This document shows, piece by piece, positions 1 to 9,593 of a stretch of 64,000 nt of DNA. Source of the stretch: Epilithonimonas hungarica (GTDB lineage: Bacteria > Bacteroidota > Bacteroidia > Flavobacteriales > Weeksellaceae); NCBI RefSeq assembly GCF_900102265.1, contig NZ_FNBH01000001.1:496001-560000 (forward strand), read 5' to 3'. The position numbers and the translations under genes were made by a program. Each line of letters opens with the position of its first letter. Position 1 is the stretch's first letter. The notes under the pieces are model-generated. The model had not been told where the DNA came from and did no database searches. It saw only the letters and a program-made list of their open reading frames with translations.

Positions 1-1
1 T

Positions 2-1060
2 ATGGAAATGATCTTCCGTAAAATCGAATATTGGATAGAAGGCGACCGAAACAAGCAGATGAAACTGGATAAACAGGCTTGGGATGAGGAGAAAATCAAA
101 AAAAGAATCCTCAAATGGTCTGTATTTTTACTGATATCATTGCTGATAAGCCATATTATGTTTATGTACATTGTCGGTTACGAAGAAACGTTTAGAATTA
201 TTTTGAGCGGACCAGCTAAATATCCAACCAATTTTATTGTAATGTTGGTTTTTACGGGTATCTTTTATTTTGTTTTTGCCTGGTTTCGGGAACAGGTTTG
301 CACGCTGGTTTGTCCTTATGGCAGATTGCAGGGTGTTCTGATAGATAAGAATACGGTCAATGTTTATTATGATTTCAAAAGAGGAGAGGGAAGGGCAAAA
401 TGGAGAAATGGGGAAAATCGTTCTGCGGTCGGAAAAGGTGACTGCATCGATTGTCAGCAATGTGTGGTCGTTTGTCCTACGGGAATCGATATCAGAAACG
501 GACAGCAATTGGAGTGTATCAATTGTACGGCCTGTATTGATGCCTGCGATGAGGTAATGGAAAAAGTCGGAATGCCAAAAGGTCTCATTAGATATGCAAC
601 GGAAGCCGAGATAGAGAATCAGGAAAAATTCAAATTTACGGCTAGGATGAAGGCAACTACTTTTGCTCTTTTTGTATTAATCGGCGTTTTATGTTCATTG
701 ATGTACGACAGAGGCTCGGTTGAAGCAAAGTTCATCAGACCAGCCGGTTCTGCCTACTTTATAAGAGACGGAAAGATCACCAATACATTTACCTATACGA
801 TCCTCAATAAGTCCAATGAGAAAAAGATGATGACAATAAAGGTTCTTTATCCAAAACATTCGGAGATAACATTTGCAGGTAAAGAAGATATTATTGTTAA
901 GGGCGATGCGATGATAAAAGGAAATGTCAATATCAGCTTTCCGGAAAGTGAAGTCAAATTGTCAAAACAAAATATAAAAATAGGCGTTTTTAATGCCGAT
1001 GGAGAAATGCTGGATTCCTACAAAACTTACTTCGAAGGTCCATTCAAATTTCAGTTTTAA
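2..1060 (+). CDS. ccoG: Cytochrome c oxidase accessory protein CcoG, 5' end cut by window
   Basis: CcoG (FixG/RdxA family) is a membrane ferredoxin-like protein needed for cbb3-type cytochrome oxidase assembly, with a proposed role in copper handling. The visible 352 residues contain transmembrane segments near residues 40-60 and 75-95, a CPYGR motif near 104, and two 4Fe-4S sets: Cys148/151/154/158 and Cys172/175/178/182. A further membrane helix follows near 215-235, then an Ig-like periplasmic tail. The first ATG is internal: family members have roughly 115 more residues upstream with the first helices, so the real start lies before the window. The next gene is convergent, separated by a large imperfect hairpin. 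Confidence 0.93.
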   Translation: MEMIFRKIEYWIEGDRNKQMKLDKQAWDEEKIKKRILKWSVFLLISLLISHIMFMYIVGYEETFRIILSGPAKYPTNFIVMLVFTGIFYFVFAWFREQVCTLVCPYGRLQGVLIDKNTVNVYYDFKRGEGRAKWRNGENRSAVGKGDCIDCQQCVVVCPTGIDIRNGQQLECINCTACIDACDEVMEKVGMPKGLIRYATEAEIENQEKFKFTARMKATTFALFVLIGVLCSLMYDRGSVEAKFIRPAGSAYFIRDGKITNTFTYTILNKSNEKKMMTIKVLYPKHSEITFAGKEDIIVKGDAMIKGNVNISFPESEVKLSKQNIKIGVFNADGEMLDSYKTYFEGPFKFQF

Positions 1061-1079
1061 AACTTTGAAAATTTATAAA

Positions 1080-1182
1080 AACCACATAGTCACATAGAAA
1101 ATGAAATATTTACTTTCAAAGATAAAATAGAATTGTCACTATTTATCTTTAATTTTAATGAAAACTATGTGTCTATGTGGTT
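1080..1182. repeat. Imperfect inverted repeat between convergent genes
   Basis: Outer arms at 1080-1097 and 1165-1182 are complementary at 17 of 18 positions. A second inner stem pairs 1118-1130 with 1139-1150 with a one-base bulge. The whole could fold as one long hairpin between ccoG and the AraC-type gene. It may act as a bidirectional terminator; the long arms and two-level structure look more like a dispersed palindromic element. Confidence 0.6.
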
Positions 1183-1204
1183 GTAAATCAGTTTAACCAA
1201 ATTC

Positions 1205-2092
1205 TTAATGTTTATGCTCTTTGACGAAAGCTGAAGGCGTTCGCCCCGTTTTTTTACGGAACACTCGTACAAAATAAGAATATTCCTCATAACCCAAACG
1301 GAAAGCGATGTCCACAAGACTCTCATCAAGATAGATCAGCATTCTTTTGGCTTCCAGAATTGTCCGGTCGGTTATGATTTCCGAGACGGTTTTCTGAACA
1401 ACGGTTTGTGTGATCCTATTGAGATGTTTGGTCGTCAGATTCATCCATTCAGCATATTGAAAAGCAGATTTTTCTTTGATGAAATTTAATTCTAATAATT
1501 CTTCAAAATGTTGATAATGTTGAATATAGGAAGTATTTGCATTGTGTATCCCAATGATTTTTTCTTCGGAGAATAATCTGACTGCTTTTATATATAATTG
1601 AGAAATCAAAGACAAAATTAAATTTTCCGATAACAAAGCTGATGAACCGTTTTCATTACCAATTTTGGCAAACAGATTTGAAAACTCTGCAAAATTATTT
1701 TCTACCAACTGAAGTTTTCGAGGATATTGAACAGAACTGAAAAACGGATATTCTCTTAGTTTTTGATTGATATAATGAAGGTCAAAAAATCCCTGAGAAT
1801 GAAAAAAAATAAAACCGTCAGCGTCGTCTGATAATTGCCAACTGTGAACTTGCCCAGGCGACATAAAAAATAACGAACCAACGGAAACGTCATATCTTCT
1901 AAAATCGATTTCGTGAGTTCCTTTTCCTTTTGTGAAAAAGATGCACGCATAGAAATCGTGGCGATGAGGTTTCTCTATATGCCTGTGGCTTCTTAATAAA
2001 TGGTCTTTGATAGAATTGAAATAAAAATCCGAATGCTTTGCTCCAGACTGGAACAAATTGATATTCAAAACCGATATTTCGTTGTGACCCAT
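1205..2092 (-). CDS. AraC family transcriptional regulator with cupin-like sensor domain
   Basis: This 295-residue protein has the usual two-part AraC layout. The N-terminal half (about residues 30-150) looks like the cupin/AraC-binding fold, with a PHRHDFYAC-type motif. The C-terminal 100 residues hold two helix-turn-helix units, the second ending in the characteristic sequence around LGYEEYSYFVRVFRKKTG. Such proteins activate or repress a nearby operon in response to a small ligand. The ligand and target cannot be read from the sequence. It is transcribed alone, convergent to ccoG and just downstream of the M3 peptidase gene on the same strand, with about 60 bases between them. Confidence 0.88.
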   Translation of the reverse strand: MGHNEISVLNINLFQSGAKHSDFYFNSIKDHLLRSHRHIEKPHRHDFYACIFFTKGKGTHEIDFRRYDVSVGSLFFMSPGQVHSWQLSDDADGFIFFHSQGFFDLHYINQKLREYPFFSSVQYPRKLQLVENNFAEFSNLFAKIGNENGSSALLSENLILSLISQLYIKAVRLFSEEKIIGIHNANTSYIQHYQHFEELLELNFIKEKSAFQYAEWMNLTTKHLNRITQTVVQKTVSEIITDRTILEAKRMLIYLDESLVDIAFRLGYEEYSYFVRVFRKKTGRTPSAFVKEHKH

Positions 2093-2152
2093 TTAATAAG
2101 AAGTTGTTATAAAGGAAACTCGGTCACATCAACCGAATTCCCTTTTTATTTA

Positions 2153-4174
2153 TTATTCTCCAAATGCCCTTTTCAAAAGACTCTCGACTTTCGGTTCGCT
2201 TCCACGGAAGTTTTTGTACAATTCCATCGGGTCTTTTGTTCCGCCGGAAGACAATAGGATTTTGTATTTTGCAGCGATCTCCGGATTGAAAATTCCATTT
2301 TCTTTGAAATATTGGAAAGCATCGGCATCCAAAACTTCCGCCCATTTGTAAGAATAATATCCTGCTGAATACCCACCTTGAAAAATATGAGAAAAACTCG
2401 GACTTGCTGCAGTTTCCGGATTTGAAGGATAAAGGTTGGTTGCAGCTGTTTTTTCAACTTCAAACTCTTTCACACTCTTATTCTCCAGCGCTCCAACTTC
2501 CGAATGATAAGCCATGTCCAACAACCCGAATCCAAGTTGTCTCAAAGTCTGGTAGCCTTCCATAAAAGATTTGCTTTGCGACAATTTTTCGATTTTTTCA
2601 TTTGGAAGAATTTCTCCCGTTTGATAATGTTTGGCAAAAGTTTTCAAAAATTCCGGTTCATAGCAGAAGTTTTCCAGGAATTGAGAAGGTAATTCTACAA
2701 AATCCCACTTAACCGAGGTTCCGGAAAGATTCGGATATTGCGTGTCCGCCAAAACGCCGTGAAGTGCGTGTCCAAATTCGTGGAAAAGCGTTGTCACTTC
2801 CTGGAAAGTCAATAAGCTTGGTGTGTCTTTCGTCGGTTTTGTAAAATTACAAACCACGGAAATATGAGGACGAGAATTTTCGCCGTCTTTTTTGTATTGA
2901 TTTTTATAACTCGTCATCCAGGCGCCGGCACGTTTTCCTTTTCTTGGATGGTAATCGGCATAGAGTAGGGCTTTTACATTGCCATTTTCCGTTATTTCGT
3001 AGGTTTTCACATCGTCGTGGTATTTTTGGACATCATTGATTTCTTTAAATTCCAGTCCGAAAAGTTTTCCAGCTAAACCAAAAACCGCTTCCTGCACTTT
3101 CTCCAATTGGAAATAAGGTTTCAGTTCTTCATCATCAATATCGAATTTTTGTTTTCTTAATTTTTCAGCGTAGAATGCGTGGTCATAACTTTGAAGGTCA
3201 TCGATTCCGTCTGCTTTTGCCAAAGTCTTTAATTCTTCGATTTCTTTTTGAGCATAAGGTGTTGCTTTGTCCAAAAGTTCATTCAGGAATTCAAAAACTT
3301 TTTCCGGCGATTTTGCCATTCTTTCTTCCAAAACGAAATCTGCATAGTTTTTATAACCTAATAATTCTGCTTTTTCCTGACGAAGTTTGACGATTTCTTT
3401 AATCAAATTCTGATTATCAAATTCTCCACCGTCAAACGATTTCTTTCCGTTAGCTAATGCCAATTCTTTTCTGAGTTCTCTGTTTTCTGCGTAAGTCATC
3501 GCCGGAAGATAACTAGGATATTGAAGCGTGATGACATAGCCTTTTAAGCCTTTTTCCTTCGCATCTTCTTCGTATTGCTGAAGAATGGCTTCCGGGATTC
3601 CTTTTAATTCGTCTTTATTGGTAATGTGTTTGAAATAAGCGTTGGTTGAAGCTAAGGCATTTTGCCCGAACTGAAGTGATTTTATAGACAAATCCATACT
3701 GATTTTCTCCAGTTTCTTTTTGTCTTCTTCGCTCAGTAAAGCACCGCTTCTTACAAAACCTTTGTAGGTTTCGTTGAGTAGCATCTGTTGTTCTTCGTTC
3801 AATGACAAAGTGTCTTTTTGGTCGTAAACATTTTTGATTCTTTCGAATAGTTTTTCATTTTGAGAAATTTTGGAAGAGAATTCTGTCAGCAAAGGTGAAA
3901 CTTCCTGAGCTATTTTCTGGATTTCATCATTGGTCTCCGCAGAATTGATATTGAAGAAAATATTGGAAACTCTGTCCAATTGTTCTCCTGAAAAAGCCAT
4001 TGATTCAATCGTGTTTTCGAAAGTTGGTGCTTCTGGATTGTTGGTGATTTCGTCGATTTCTTTTTCAGAAACTTTAATTAACTCCTGAAAAGCGGGAAGA
4101 TAATGTTCTTCTTTGATTTCCTCGAAAGGCGATGAGGTATATTTGGTGTTGAATTTTTCTAAAAGTGGATTCAT
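2153..4174 (-). CDS. M3 family metallopeptidase (oligopeptidase A / dipeptidyl carboxypeptidase type)
   Basis: A 673-residue zinc peptidase of the thimet oligopeptidase family, which degrades short peptides, usually in the cytoplasm. The zinc site is His465-Glu466-x-x-His469 in the sequence FHEFGHALHG, followed by the family's GT.V.WDFVELPSQ segment, which includes the third ligand region. The long helical N-terminal half is also typical. No signal peptide is evident: the protein begins MNPLLEKFNTKYTSSPF. Length matches the family (about 670-700). A dcp or prlC name would be a guess, so no symbol is given. It stands alone, and the divergent gene on the other side begins 285 bases away across a repeat element. 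Confidence 0.93.
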   Translation of the reverse strand: MNPLLEKFNTKYTSSPFEEIKEEHYLPAFQELIKVSEKEIDEITNNPEAPTFENTIESMAFSGEQLDRVSNIFFNINSAETNDEIQKIAQEVSPLLTEFSSKISQNEKLFERIKNVYDQKDTLSLNEEQQMLLNETYKGFVRSGALLSEEDKKKLEKISMDLSIKSLQFGQNALASTNAYFKHITNKDELKGIPEAILQQYEEDAKEKGLKGYVITLQYPSYLPAMTYAENRELRKELALANGKKSFDGGEFDNQNLIKEIVKLRQEKAELLGYKNYADFVLEERMAKSPEKVFEFLNELLDKATPYAQKEIEELKTLAKADGIDDLQSYDHAFYAEKLRKQKFDIDDEELKPYFQLEKVQEAVFGLAGKLFGLEFKEINDVQKYHDDVKTYEITENGNVKALLYADYHPRKGKRAGAWMTSYKNQYKKDGENSRPHISVVCNFTKPTKDTPSLLTFQEVTTLFHEFGHALHGVLADTQYPNLSGTSVKWDFVELPSQFLENFCYEPEFLKTFAKHYQTGEILPNEKIEKLSQSKSFMEGYQTLRQLGFGLLDMAYHSEVGALENKSVKEFEVEKTAATNLYPSNPETAASPSFSHIFQGGYSAGYYSYKWAEVLDADAFQYFKENGIFNPEIAAKYKILLSSGGTKDPMELYKNFRGSEPKVESLLKRAFGE

Positions 4175-4263
4175 AAAGATGAATTATTAATGATAAATTA
4201 TAAATGATTTTCTGTGTGTCGTAATTGACAAATTTAGTACCTAAAGTTGAAAGTATGACAAAA

Positions 4264-4384
4264 TTGCGCCCCGACTTGAACGGAGCTCATTTTTTTATTG
4301 CAATGTCCGAAATTTCTATTGTCGGATTAACTTTCTTTGCAATAAAAAGATAGCGGGAGTGGAAGGCGGATAAAGGCGCCCCAA
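4264..4384. repeat. Intergenic hairpin repeat, copy A
   Basis: A block containing the conserved pieces ACTTGAACGGAGCTC on the left and AGCGGGAG, then GGCGGATAAAGGCG, on the right. Between them lies a nested palindrome: TTTTATTGCAA pairs with TTGCAATAAAA, and TCCGA with TCGGA. The right-hand module reappears in inverted orientation at 14513-14583. It is non-coding in all frames of any length and lies between two divergent genes. Confidence 0.7.
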
Positions 4385-4458
4385 TAAATATTATCATAGA
4401 AAAAGTTTTTGTGTTCAAATTCTTTTTAGATTTGTTTTCAACTTAAAACTAACTTATT

Positions 4459-4989
4459 ATGAAGAAATTTTTAAAAATTATTAGCGTTATCGTGGCAATA
4501 ATCATTGCTTATTGCGCAATTGCAATGTTGTTTTTTGACAGCAAATGTCACAACGAGCAATCTCTCGTTATCAATGCTCCGAAAGAAAAAGTGTGGCAAA
4601 ATGTGAATTCTATGAAAGCTTTTAACACTTGGAATCCTTGGATGAAAATGGATCCGAACTTGATAGTAACTTACAGAGGAACGGCTGGCGAAGTGGGTGA
4701 CGGCTATCACTGGAAAGGTAATGATGATGTGGGCGAAGGCGAACAGGAGATCACGGCGATTGCTCCGAACGAAAAAGTGTCCACGAAAATGCACTTTATC
4801 AAACCGATGGATGATAATGCGACTTCGGACCTGCTCTTGACGTCGGAAGGTTCCGGAACCAAAGTGACTTGGAATATTGATTACGAAATTGAAACGCTTT
4901 TCAAACCGATGAAACCGATGATGACCTGGCAAATGAACAAATCATTCTCGGAAGGTCTTGGAAAACTGAAAGAACTTTCTGAAAAATAA
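4459..4989 (+). CDS. SRPBCC family (polyketide cyclase/START-like) protein, membrane anchored
   Basis: This 176-residue protein starts with a hydrophobic segment at about residues 5-26, so it is probably anchored or exported. A START-like fold follows, beginning with the typical SLVINAPKEKVWQNVNSM segment. These domains bind hydrophobic ligands in a deep pocket; the substrate is unknown. The C-terminal part ends in a helix rich in Met and Lys, as usual. It is a single-gene unit: a perfect palindromic terminator follows the stop codon within 12 bases and is shared with the convergent amylase gene. Confidence 0.85.
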   Translation: MKKFLKIISVIVAIIIAYCAIAMLFFDSKCHNEQSLVINAPKEKVWQNVNSMKAFNTWNPWMKMDPNLIVTYRGTAGEVGDGYHWKGNDDVGEGEQEITAIAPNEKVSTKMHFIKPMDDNATSDLLLTSEGSGTKVTWNIDYEIETLFKPMKPMMTWQMNKSFSEGLGKLKELSEK

Positions 4990-4996
4990 AAAACAA

Positions 4997-5024
4997 AAAT
5001 CGCCTCAGCTAGCTGAGGCGATTT
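4997..5024. terminator. Bidirectional intrinsic terminator
   Basis: Perfect palindrome 5001-5020 (CGCCTCAGCT and its complement) flanked by AAAT and ATTT. It lies 11 bases after the SRPBCC stop and 26 bases after the convergent amylase stop, so it can serve both genes. Confidence 0.85.
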
Positions 5025-5050
5025 CATTTGATTTGAAAATTTATTTTGTA

Positions 5051-7873
5051 TTATTTGATGATCAGTTTAGAAACTGCCAAACCTTCATCAGACTTTAATT
5101 GTACTAAGTAATTTCCTGTTCCAATTCCGTTTACAGAGAATGTTTCGTCTCCTTTAGCAGATTTCAGTCCGAAAGATTTTACCAGTTTACCGTTAAGGTC
5201 ATAGATATTGATCTGTCCGTTTTTAGCTTTGTTGTATCTGATTTTCAATAATCCGTCAGTAGCAGGATTCTGAACGATTTGTAATGATGTTCTGTTGGCA
5301 TCGATTTTAGTTTCGTCAGTTGCCAAAGCGGTCTGATTCCCAAAAATTCTGAATTCTCCTGGCTGAAGAACTACTGTTGTGGAAGAATTTGCAGACATAG
5401 AGGAATTATCCATCAAGTTGTACCAAGTTCCGGCGTAAGGGAAGCTGGGAGTAACAGTTTGGGCAGAAGTTGTGAAGTTGGCTACTACAACTACGTTTTT
5501 CAAAGAAGTTGAAGGTAAGGCATCATTCCAAACGAAAATTCTAGGTAAAAGATTTCCTGATTCTACCGTGAATGTTGTCGTGTCAAAAACCTGACTAGAT
5601 AATCTGATCTGTAAAATTTTTGCCCAAGTATCATAGATTGCCTTTCTGCTTGCGTCTGTATCGTAACCTAATGTGAAAGCAACTGGCTTCGGAGAAGTTC
5701 TGCAATCGTTGCTGATAGTTCCGTTCTCACATCTGTTGATACTGAATTCGTAACCCAATTCTCCGAACTGCCAAATCATTTTAGGACCAGGAACTGTGAA
5801 GAAAACTGCACCAAATGCCTTTTGTCTTTCAAGGGCGGTTGCTAATGTTTTCACGTTTCCGTTTCCGTAAGTCAGGTTTTTGTACATTAGGCGCTCTTCA
5901 TCATGGCTTTCGCCATAAGTCATATTTCTTCTTTCAGCAAATCCGTGGTTTTCAAAATCAGCTCTGTTGAAGTTGCTGTTGGAGTCATAACCCATTGTGT
6001 TTTGACCAAAAGGCCCCGTAAGATTGTCCCACATCATCACGCCTTTTCCTTCATTGATTCTATAATTCGCCCATTGCTGTTCTTCCTGATCACCTCCCAG
6101 ATGTTCAAAGATGATATAAGAAGTCGGGTCGTATGACCATTGATAATCCGAATATAGTTTAAGAACATCAACTCTGTCTTGTTGATATGCACCTGTACAT
6201 GTTTCATCAGATGGAGTACAGTTTTGAGTGAATCCTTTTGTCAGATCCCAACGGAATCCATCAATCTTATATTCAGTGATCCATTGTTCCAAAACTCGGT
6301 TAACGTAGTATCTTGTTTCAGCTTTTGAATGATTGAAATCGTAGAATACACTGTAAGCATGCTTTGCTAACTGATTGAAATAAGGGTTGTTGGATGCCAC
6401 GTCTCCATAACTTCCGTCCGTGCTTGTTGACCAAAGTCTTTCTAATGGAGATCTTCCTGTTGCGTGATTAAGAGCGACGTCTAGGATCACAGCAATCCCG
6501 TTTTGGTGACACTTGTCGATAAATTCTTTGAATTTTTCTGGAGTTCCGTAAGCTTTATCCAGTGCTAGATGGAATCCAGGATTATATCCCCAGGAATTAT
6601 TTCCATCAAATTCCATTACTGGCATCAATTCGATTGCATTGACATTCAATCCTTTGATGTAAGGGATTTTGTCAATTAAAGACTGCCAGTTTTGCTGAGC
6701 TGTGAAATCTCTTACCAAAGCTTCATAGACAATAAGATTTTGTTTTGCTGGTTTTTGGAAGTTGGAAATTGCCCAGTTGTAAGCAGGTTTAGCTGTTTGA
6801 ATTACAGAAACATCATATTGCTGCCCTGCAGGATACTTCATTGTAGTTTGAAGCTCCGGATAGGTCGTAGAAGATATCCAAGGATCATCATCAGGAGACA
6901 GGACCAATGTTGAATAAGGATCTGCAACTTTTACACCATCGCTCGTTCTGTATTGGAAAGTGTAAACCTGTTGAGGTGTAAGTCCTGTGAGCTCTATCCA
7001 GTACAGGTTTGAATTGTTAGTATCCCTTTTCATCAGATAATTAGAAGAGACCTGCCAGTTATTGAAACTTCCAATGACATGAACATAACTTTTGAAAGGA
7101 GCATAAATGGCCAATCCTACTTTTGTAGCGTCATTAGGATCATAGCTGATGCCTTGTCTCATGTAAGATGGCATTGCTGCCGTCTGCACACTTGGTGTTG
7201 GGGAGATGCTGAATTTTGACGTCAGTACGGTTCCATCCGCTACACTTGTGGCTGTAAGCTCGATTTGATTGTCTGTCGTAATATTGTATGCAGTAAACAT
7301 GGATGATACATTGTTCGCTGTATAAATAGTGTTTCCATTAGATTTTACAACATAATTCGCAGGCAAGGACGTGCTATAAGAAATTGGATAGTTGCTTCCG
7401 GAAGCAATGAAATTAACTGTTCCGTTTTTCGGAGTTGTATTGACAAACTGGAATTTGCCAACTTCTGAGTAGATATCTTGCGATTGTCCGTTTCCTGTTT
7501 TAGTTTTAAGAAGGAAACCAATTCTTCCTAGTCCTGTTCTGTTGTAGAAAGTTCTTGGAACGAAAGTAATGGTGTATGTATCATTACCGGAATTGTAGGT
7601 CAGTTTGTTAGCTTCGCTGGAAGAAGCCCAAGTTCCATTGGTTGGGCAATCTTGGCTATTGGCATCATTGCTGTCATATGACCATGACCAAAGGTACAAT
7701 GCGTTATTGGCGACTCCCCAGGTGGACTCGTTGATACTACTTCCATTGAATGTGATCGTAATGGATTCGTCTTCGTTAAAAGCGGACGGACTGATGGAGT
7801 AGGTCACCGTCTGTGTCTGCGCAAAGGCTGAGATTGCAATAAAGAATGCAATCAGGTTGTAAAAAATTTTCAT
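5051..7873 (-). CDS. Secreted GH13 alpha-amylase with type IX sorting domain
   Basis: A 940-residue glycoside hydrolase for extracellular starch-type glucans. A signal peptide covers about residues 1-18 (ends SAFAQ). An N-terminal beta-rich region precedes a CBM48-like E-set domain near residues 245-330 (around GSFNNW). The GH13 barrel has all three catalytic acids: Asp543 in FRWDLTKG, Glu590 in IIFEHLGG and Asp658 in ESHDEE. The last 75 residues form a type A type IX secretion domain (NPATDG..., IYDLNGKLVK, ending SKLIIK). Export would go through the Sec pathway and then the SprA translocon, which is encoded at 54869. A second, cytoplasmic GH13 enzyme at 12910 could process imported products. 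Exact substrate and GH13 subfamily are not determined here. Confidence 0.92.
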   Translation of the reverse strand: MKIFYNLIAFFIAISAFAQTQTVTYSISPSAFNEDESITITFNGSSINESTWGVANNALYLWSWSYDSNDANSQDCPTNGTWASSSEANKLTYNSGNDTYTITFVPRTFYNRTGLGRIGFLLKTKTGNGQSQDIYSEVGKFQFVNTTPKNGTVNFIASGSNYPISYSTSLPANYVVKSNGNTIYTANNVSSMFTAYNITTDNQIELTATSVADGTVLTSKFSISPTPSVQTAAMPSYMRQGISYDPNDATKVGLAIYAPFKSYVHVIGSFNNWQVSSNYLMKRDTNNSNLYWIELTGLTPQQVYTFQYRTSDGVKVADPYSTLVLSPDDDPWISSTTYPELQTTMKYPAGQQYDVSVIQTAKPAYNWAISNFQKPAKQNLIVYEALVRDFTAQQNWQSLIDKIPYIKGLNVNAIELMPVMEFDGNNSWGYNPGFHLALDKAYGTPEKFKEFIDKCHQNGIAVILDVALNHATGRSPLERLWSTSTDGSYGDVASNNPYFNQLAKHAYSVFYDFNHSKAETRYYVNRVLEQWITEYKIDGFRWDLTKGFTQNCTPSDETCTGAYQQDRVDVLKLYSDYQWSYDPTSYIIFEHLGGDQEEQQWANYRINEGKGVMMWDNLTGPFGQNTMGYDSNSNFNRADFENHGFAERRNMTYGESHDEERLMYKNLTYGNGNVKTLATALERQKAFGAVFFTVPGPKMIWQFGELGYEFSINRCENGTISNDCRTSPKPVAFTLGYDTDASRKAIYDTWAKILQIRLSSQVFDTTTFTVESGNLLPRIFVWNDALPSTSLKNVVVVANFTTSAQTVTPSFPYAGTWYNLMDNSSMSANSSTTVVLQPGEFRIFGNQTALATDETKIDANRTSLQIVQNPATDGLLKIRYNKAKNGQINIYDLNGKLVKSFGLKSAKGDETFSVNGIGTGNYLVQLKSDEGLAVSKLIIK

Positions 7874-8300
7874 AAGGTCTATATATAAAGTTTTTAAATA
7901 TAGACTTTTTTCTTGATTTGATAAGTTTTTTGTTTTTCAGTTTTTTTTGTTTTTTAATTTGTTGATATTTAAAGTTTTGTGATTTTTTTGATGATGTGGT
8001 GAAAATGTTTTTTCTTTGCAGTATGAAATTTGTTTTAACCAAAAGTTAAGTTAAGGTTTCATTGTTTTTATAATTATAATTAATGGTTTTTGTGTTGTTT
8101 TGAAAAATAAAATGTGATATATTTTTATAGTTTACGTTATTTTCTATATTTTTACAATTAAATAAAAAATAATAAACATTTATTTTAATTGAATGTTGAA
8201 TATTGATATATGATATTATTCTAATATATTTGACGCACAATTAAATGTAAGGCTTGTTTTACGATTAATTTAATTTTCAATCAAAAATCATCAATAAATT
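7874..8300. other. AT-rich intergenic region without a recognised gene
   Basis: About 430 bases, dominated by A/T runs, lie between the divergent amylase and Lrp/AsnC genes and should hold both promoters. Open frames here (7776-8042 and 8046-8240, minus strand) are Lys/Asn/Ile-rich products of AT bias with no domain or leader features. No convincing RNA fold was seen. Confidence 0.6.
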
Positions 8301-8771
8301 ATGAAAAGTGCATCTGAATCAGGTTATCATCTAGACGGAGTTGATAAGGAGATTATTTATATGTTAATGGATAATGCTAAAACTTCTCTTGCACATATTT
8401 CCAAACATGTTGGGATTTCTACAACTGCAGTTCATCAGAGGATAAAAAAATTAGAACAAGCTGGAGTTATAGAGAATTCTATCTCTTTTCTTAACCCAAG
8501 AAAAATCGGCTACAAAGTGGTTTCTTATATTGGGGTTTTCCTGGATCAGCCTAGCCATTATCAAGAAGCTATCAAGAATCTTAACTTAGTGAACGAGGTA
8601 GTAGAAGCACATTACACAACAGGGAATTATACCATCTTTCTAAAAGTTCTTTGTAAAGACAATGATCATCTGATGCAGATTCTCAACAAGATACAAAAGC
8701 TGAAGGGCGTTACCAGAACAGAGACGATTCTTTCTTTGGAGCAAAGCATCAACAGACAATTAAAAGTTTAA
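8301..8771 (+). CDS. Lrp/AsnC family transcriptional regulator
   Basis: A 156-residue regulator of the leucine-responsive/AsnC class. Residues about 12-60 form the AsnC winged helix-turn-helix (LDGVDKEIIYMLMDNAKTSL, then ISTTAVHQRIKKLEQAGVI). Residues about 75-150 form the RAM ligand-binding and oligomerisation domain, including a GNYTIFLKVLCKD strand. Such proteins usually respond to amino acids and make octamers; the effector here is unknown. The long AT-rich upstream region (427 bases) would suit multiple Lrp-type sites. deoC follows on the same strand 63 bases later but appears to have its own promoter. Confidence 0.92.
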   Translation: MKSASESGYHLDGVDKEIIYMLMDNAKTSLAHISKHVGISTTAVHQRIKKLEQAGVIENSISFLNPRKIGYKVVSYIGVFLDQPSHYQEAIKNLNLVNEVVEAHYTTGNYTIFLKVLCKDNDHLMQILNKIQKLKGVTRTETILSLEQSINRQLKV

Positions 8772-8821
8772 AAAAATTTATATAATCAACGAAAGGGTAC
8801 AAGATATTTGTATCCTTTTGT

Positions 8822-8829
8822 TATTTTTG
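8822..8829 (+). promoter_or_regulatory. Candidate -7 box for deoC
   Basis: TATTTTTG matches the Bacteroidota -7 consensus TAnnTTTG and ends five bases before the deoC ATG, implying a very short or absent 5' leader. No -33 TTTG at the right distance was found, so support is partial. Confidence 0.35.
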
Positions 8830-8834
8830 TATTT

Positions 8835-9578
8835 ATGGAAATCAATCAATATTTAGACTCAACATATCTGAAAACTCCGGAACAATCCGGACTGACAGAG
8901 GAACAGACTTTTGAGATAGTAAGAAAGCTTACAGATGAGGCCATTGCCTACAACTTCAAGGAAGTAATGATCCGTCCTAATTATGTTAAGCTTATAAAAG
9001 ATTATTTATTGTCAAAAAACTCTGCAGTTTTGGTAGGAACGGTTATCGGTTTTCACGAAGGAACATATTCCTTGGAAGACAAGTTGAAAGAAGCGAATCA
9101 AGCTATTTTGGATGGTGTAGATGAATTGGATTACGTTATCAATTACGAAGCATACAAAAAAGGAGAATTAGCTTTGGTTGAAAAAGAATTCATTGAAGGG
9201 ACTAAATTAGGTCTTGATTTCGGGAAGAATGTAAAATGGATCATCGAGATTGCGGCACTTACAGATTCTCAAATTGCTGACTTGACAGCCAATATCTGGA
9301 AATGGGCCCAGGAGAATTTTGAAGAGAAAGATTTCGCAAAGATCTTTGTGAAATCTTCTACCGGCTTTTATATAACTGAAGGTGGTAAACCAAATGGTGC
9401 AACTTTCGAGGGTGTGAAAATTATGCTTGATAATGCCGGAAAACTTCCTGTGAAAGCTGCTGGTGGTGTAAAAACACCTGCCGATGCAGAAAAAATGATT
9501 ACAATGGGAATCCAGAGAATCGGAACGTCTTCTGCGAAAGCACTTCTTGGAGAAGGTGAAGCAGGAACTGGATATTAA
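8835..9578 (+). CDS. deoC: Deoxyribose-phosphate aldolase
   Basis: DeoC cleaves 2-deoxyribose-5-phosphate to glyceraldehyde-3-phosphate and acetaldehyde in deoxynucleoside catabolism. The 247-residue protein from ATG 8835 begins MEINQYLDSTYLK, where the family starts. The longer frame from 8808 would add a hydrophobic stretch that overlaps the candidate promoter, so I prefer 8835. The Schiff-base lysine lies in FVKSSTGF, and the second conserved lysine in VKAAGGVKT. It pairs functionally with the purine nucleoside phosphorylase at 20255. An intrinsic terminator follows the stop. Confidence 0.93.
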   Translation: MEINQYLDSTYLKTPEQSGLTEEQTFEIVRKLTDEAIAYNFKEVMIRPNYVKLIKDYLLSKNSAVLVGTVIGFHEGTYSLEDKLKEANQAILDGVDELDYVINYEAYKKGELALVEKEFIEGTKLGLDFGKNVKWIIEIAALTDSQIADLTANIWKWAQENFEEKDFAKIFVKSSTGFYITEGGKPNGATFEGVKIMLDNAGKLPVKAAGGVKTPADAEKMITMGIQRIGTSSAKALLGEGEAGTGY

Positions 9579-9593
9579 TCAATTCATCTTAAT

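Noticed and set aside
7776-8240. Two minus-strand open frames in the AT-rich gap before the Lrp/AsnC gene
   Set aside because: Lys/Asn/Ile-rich products of base composition, one overlapping the amylase start; no leader, domain or ribosome-site support.
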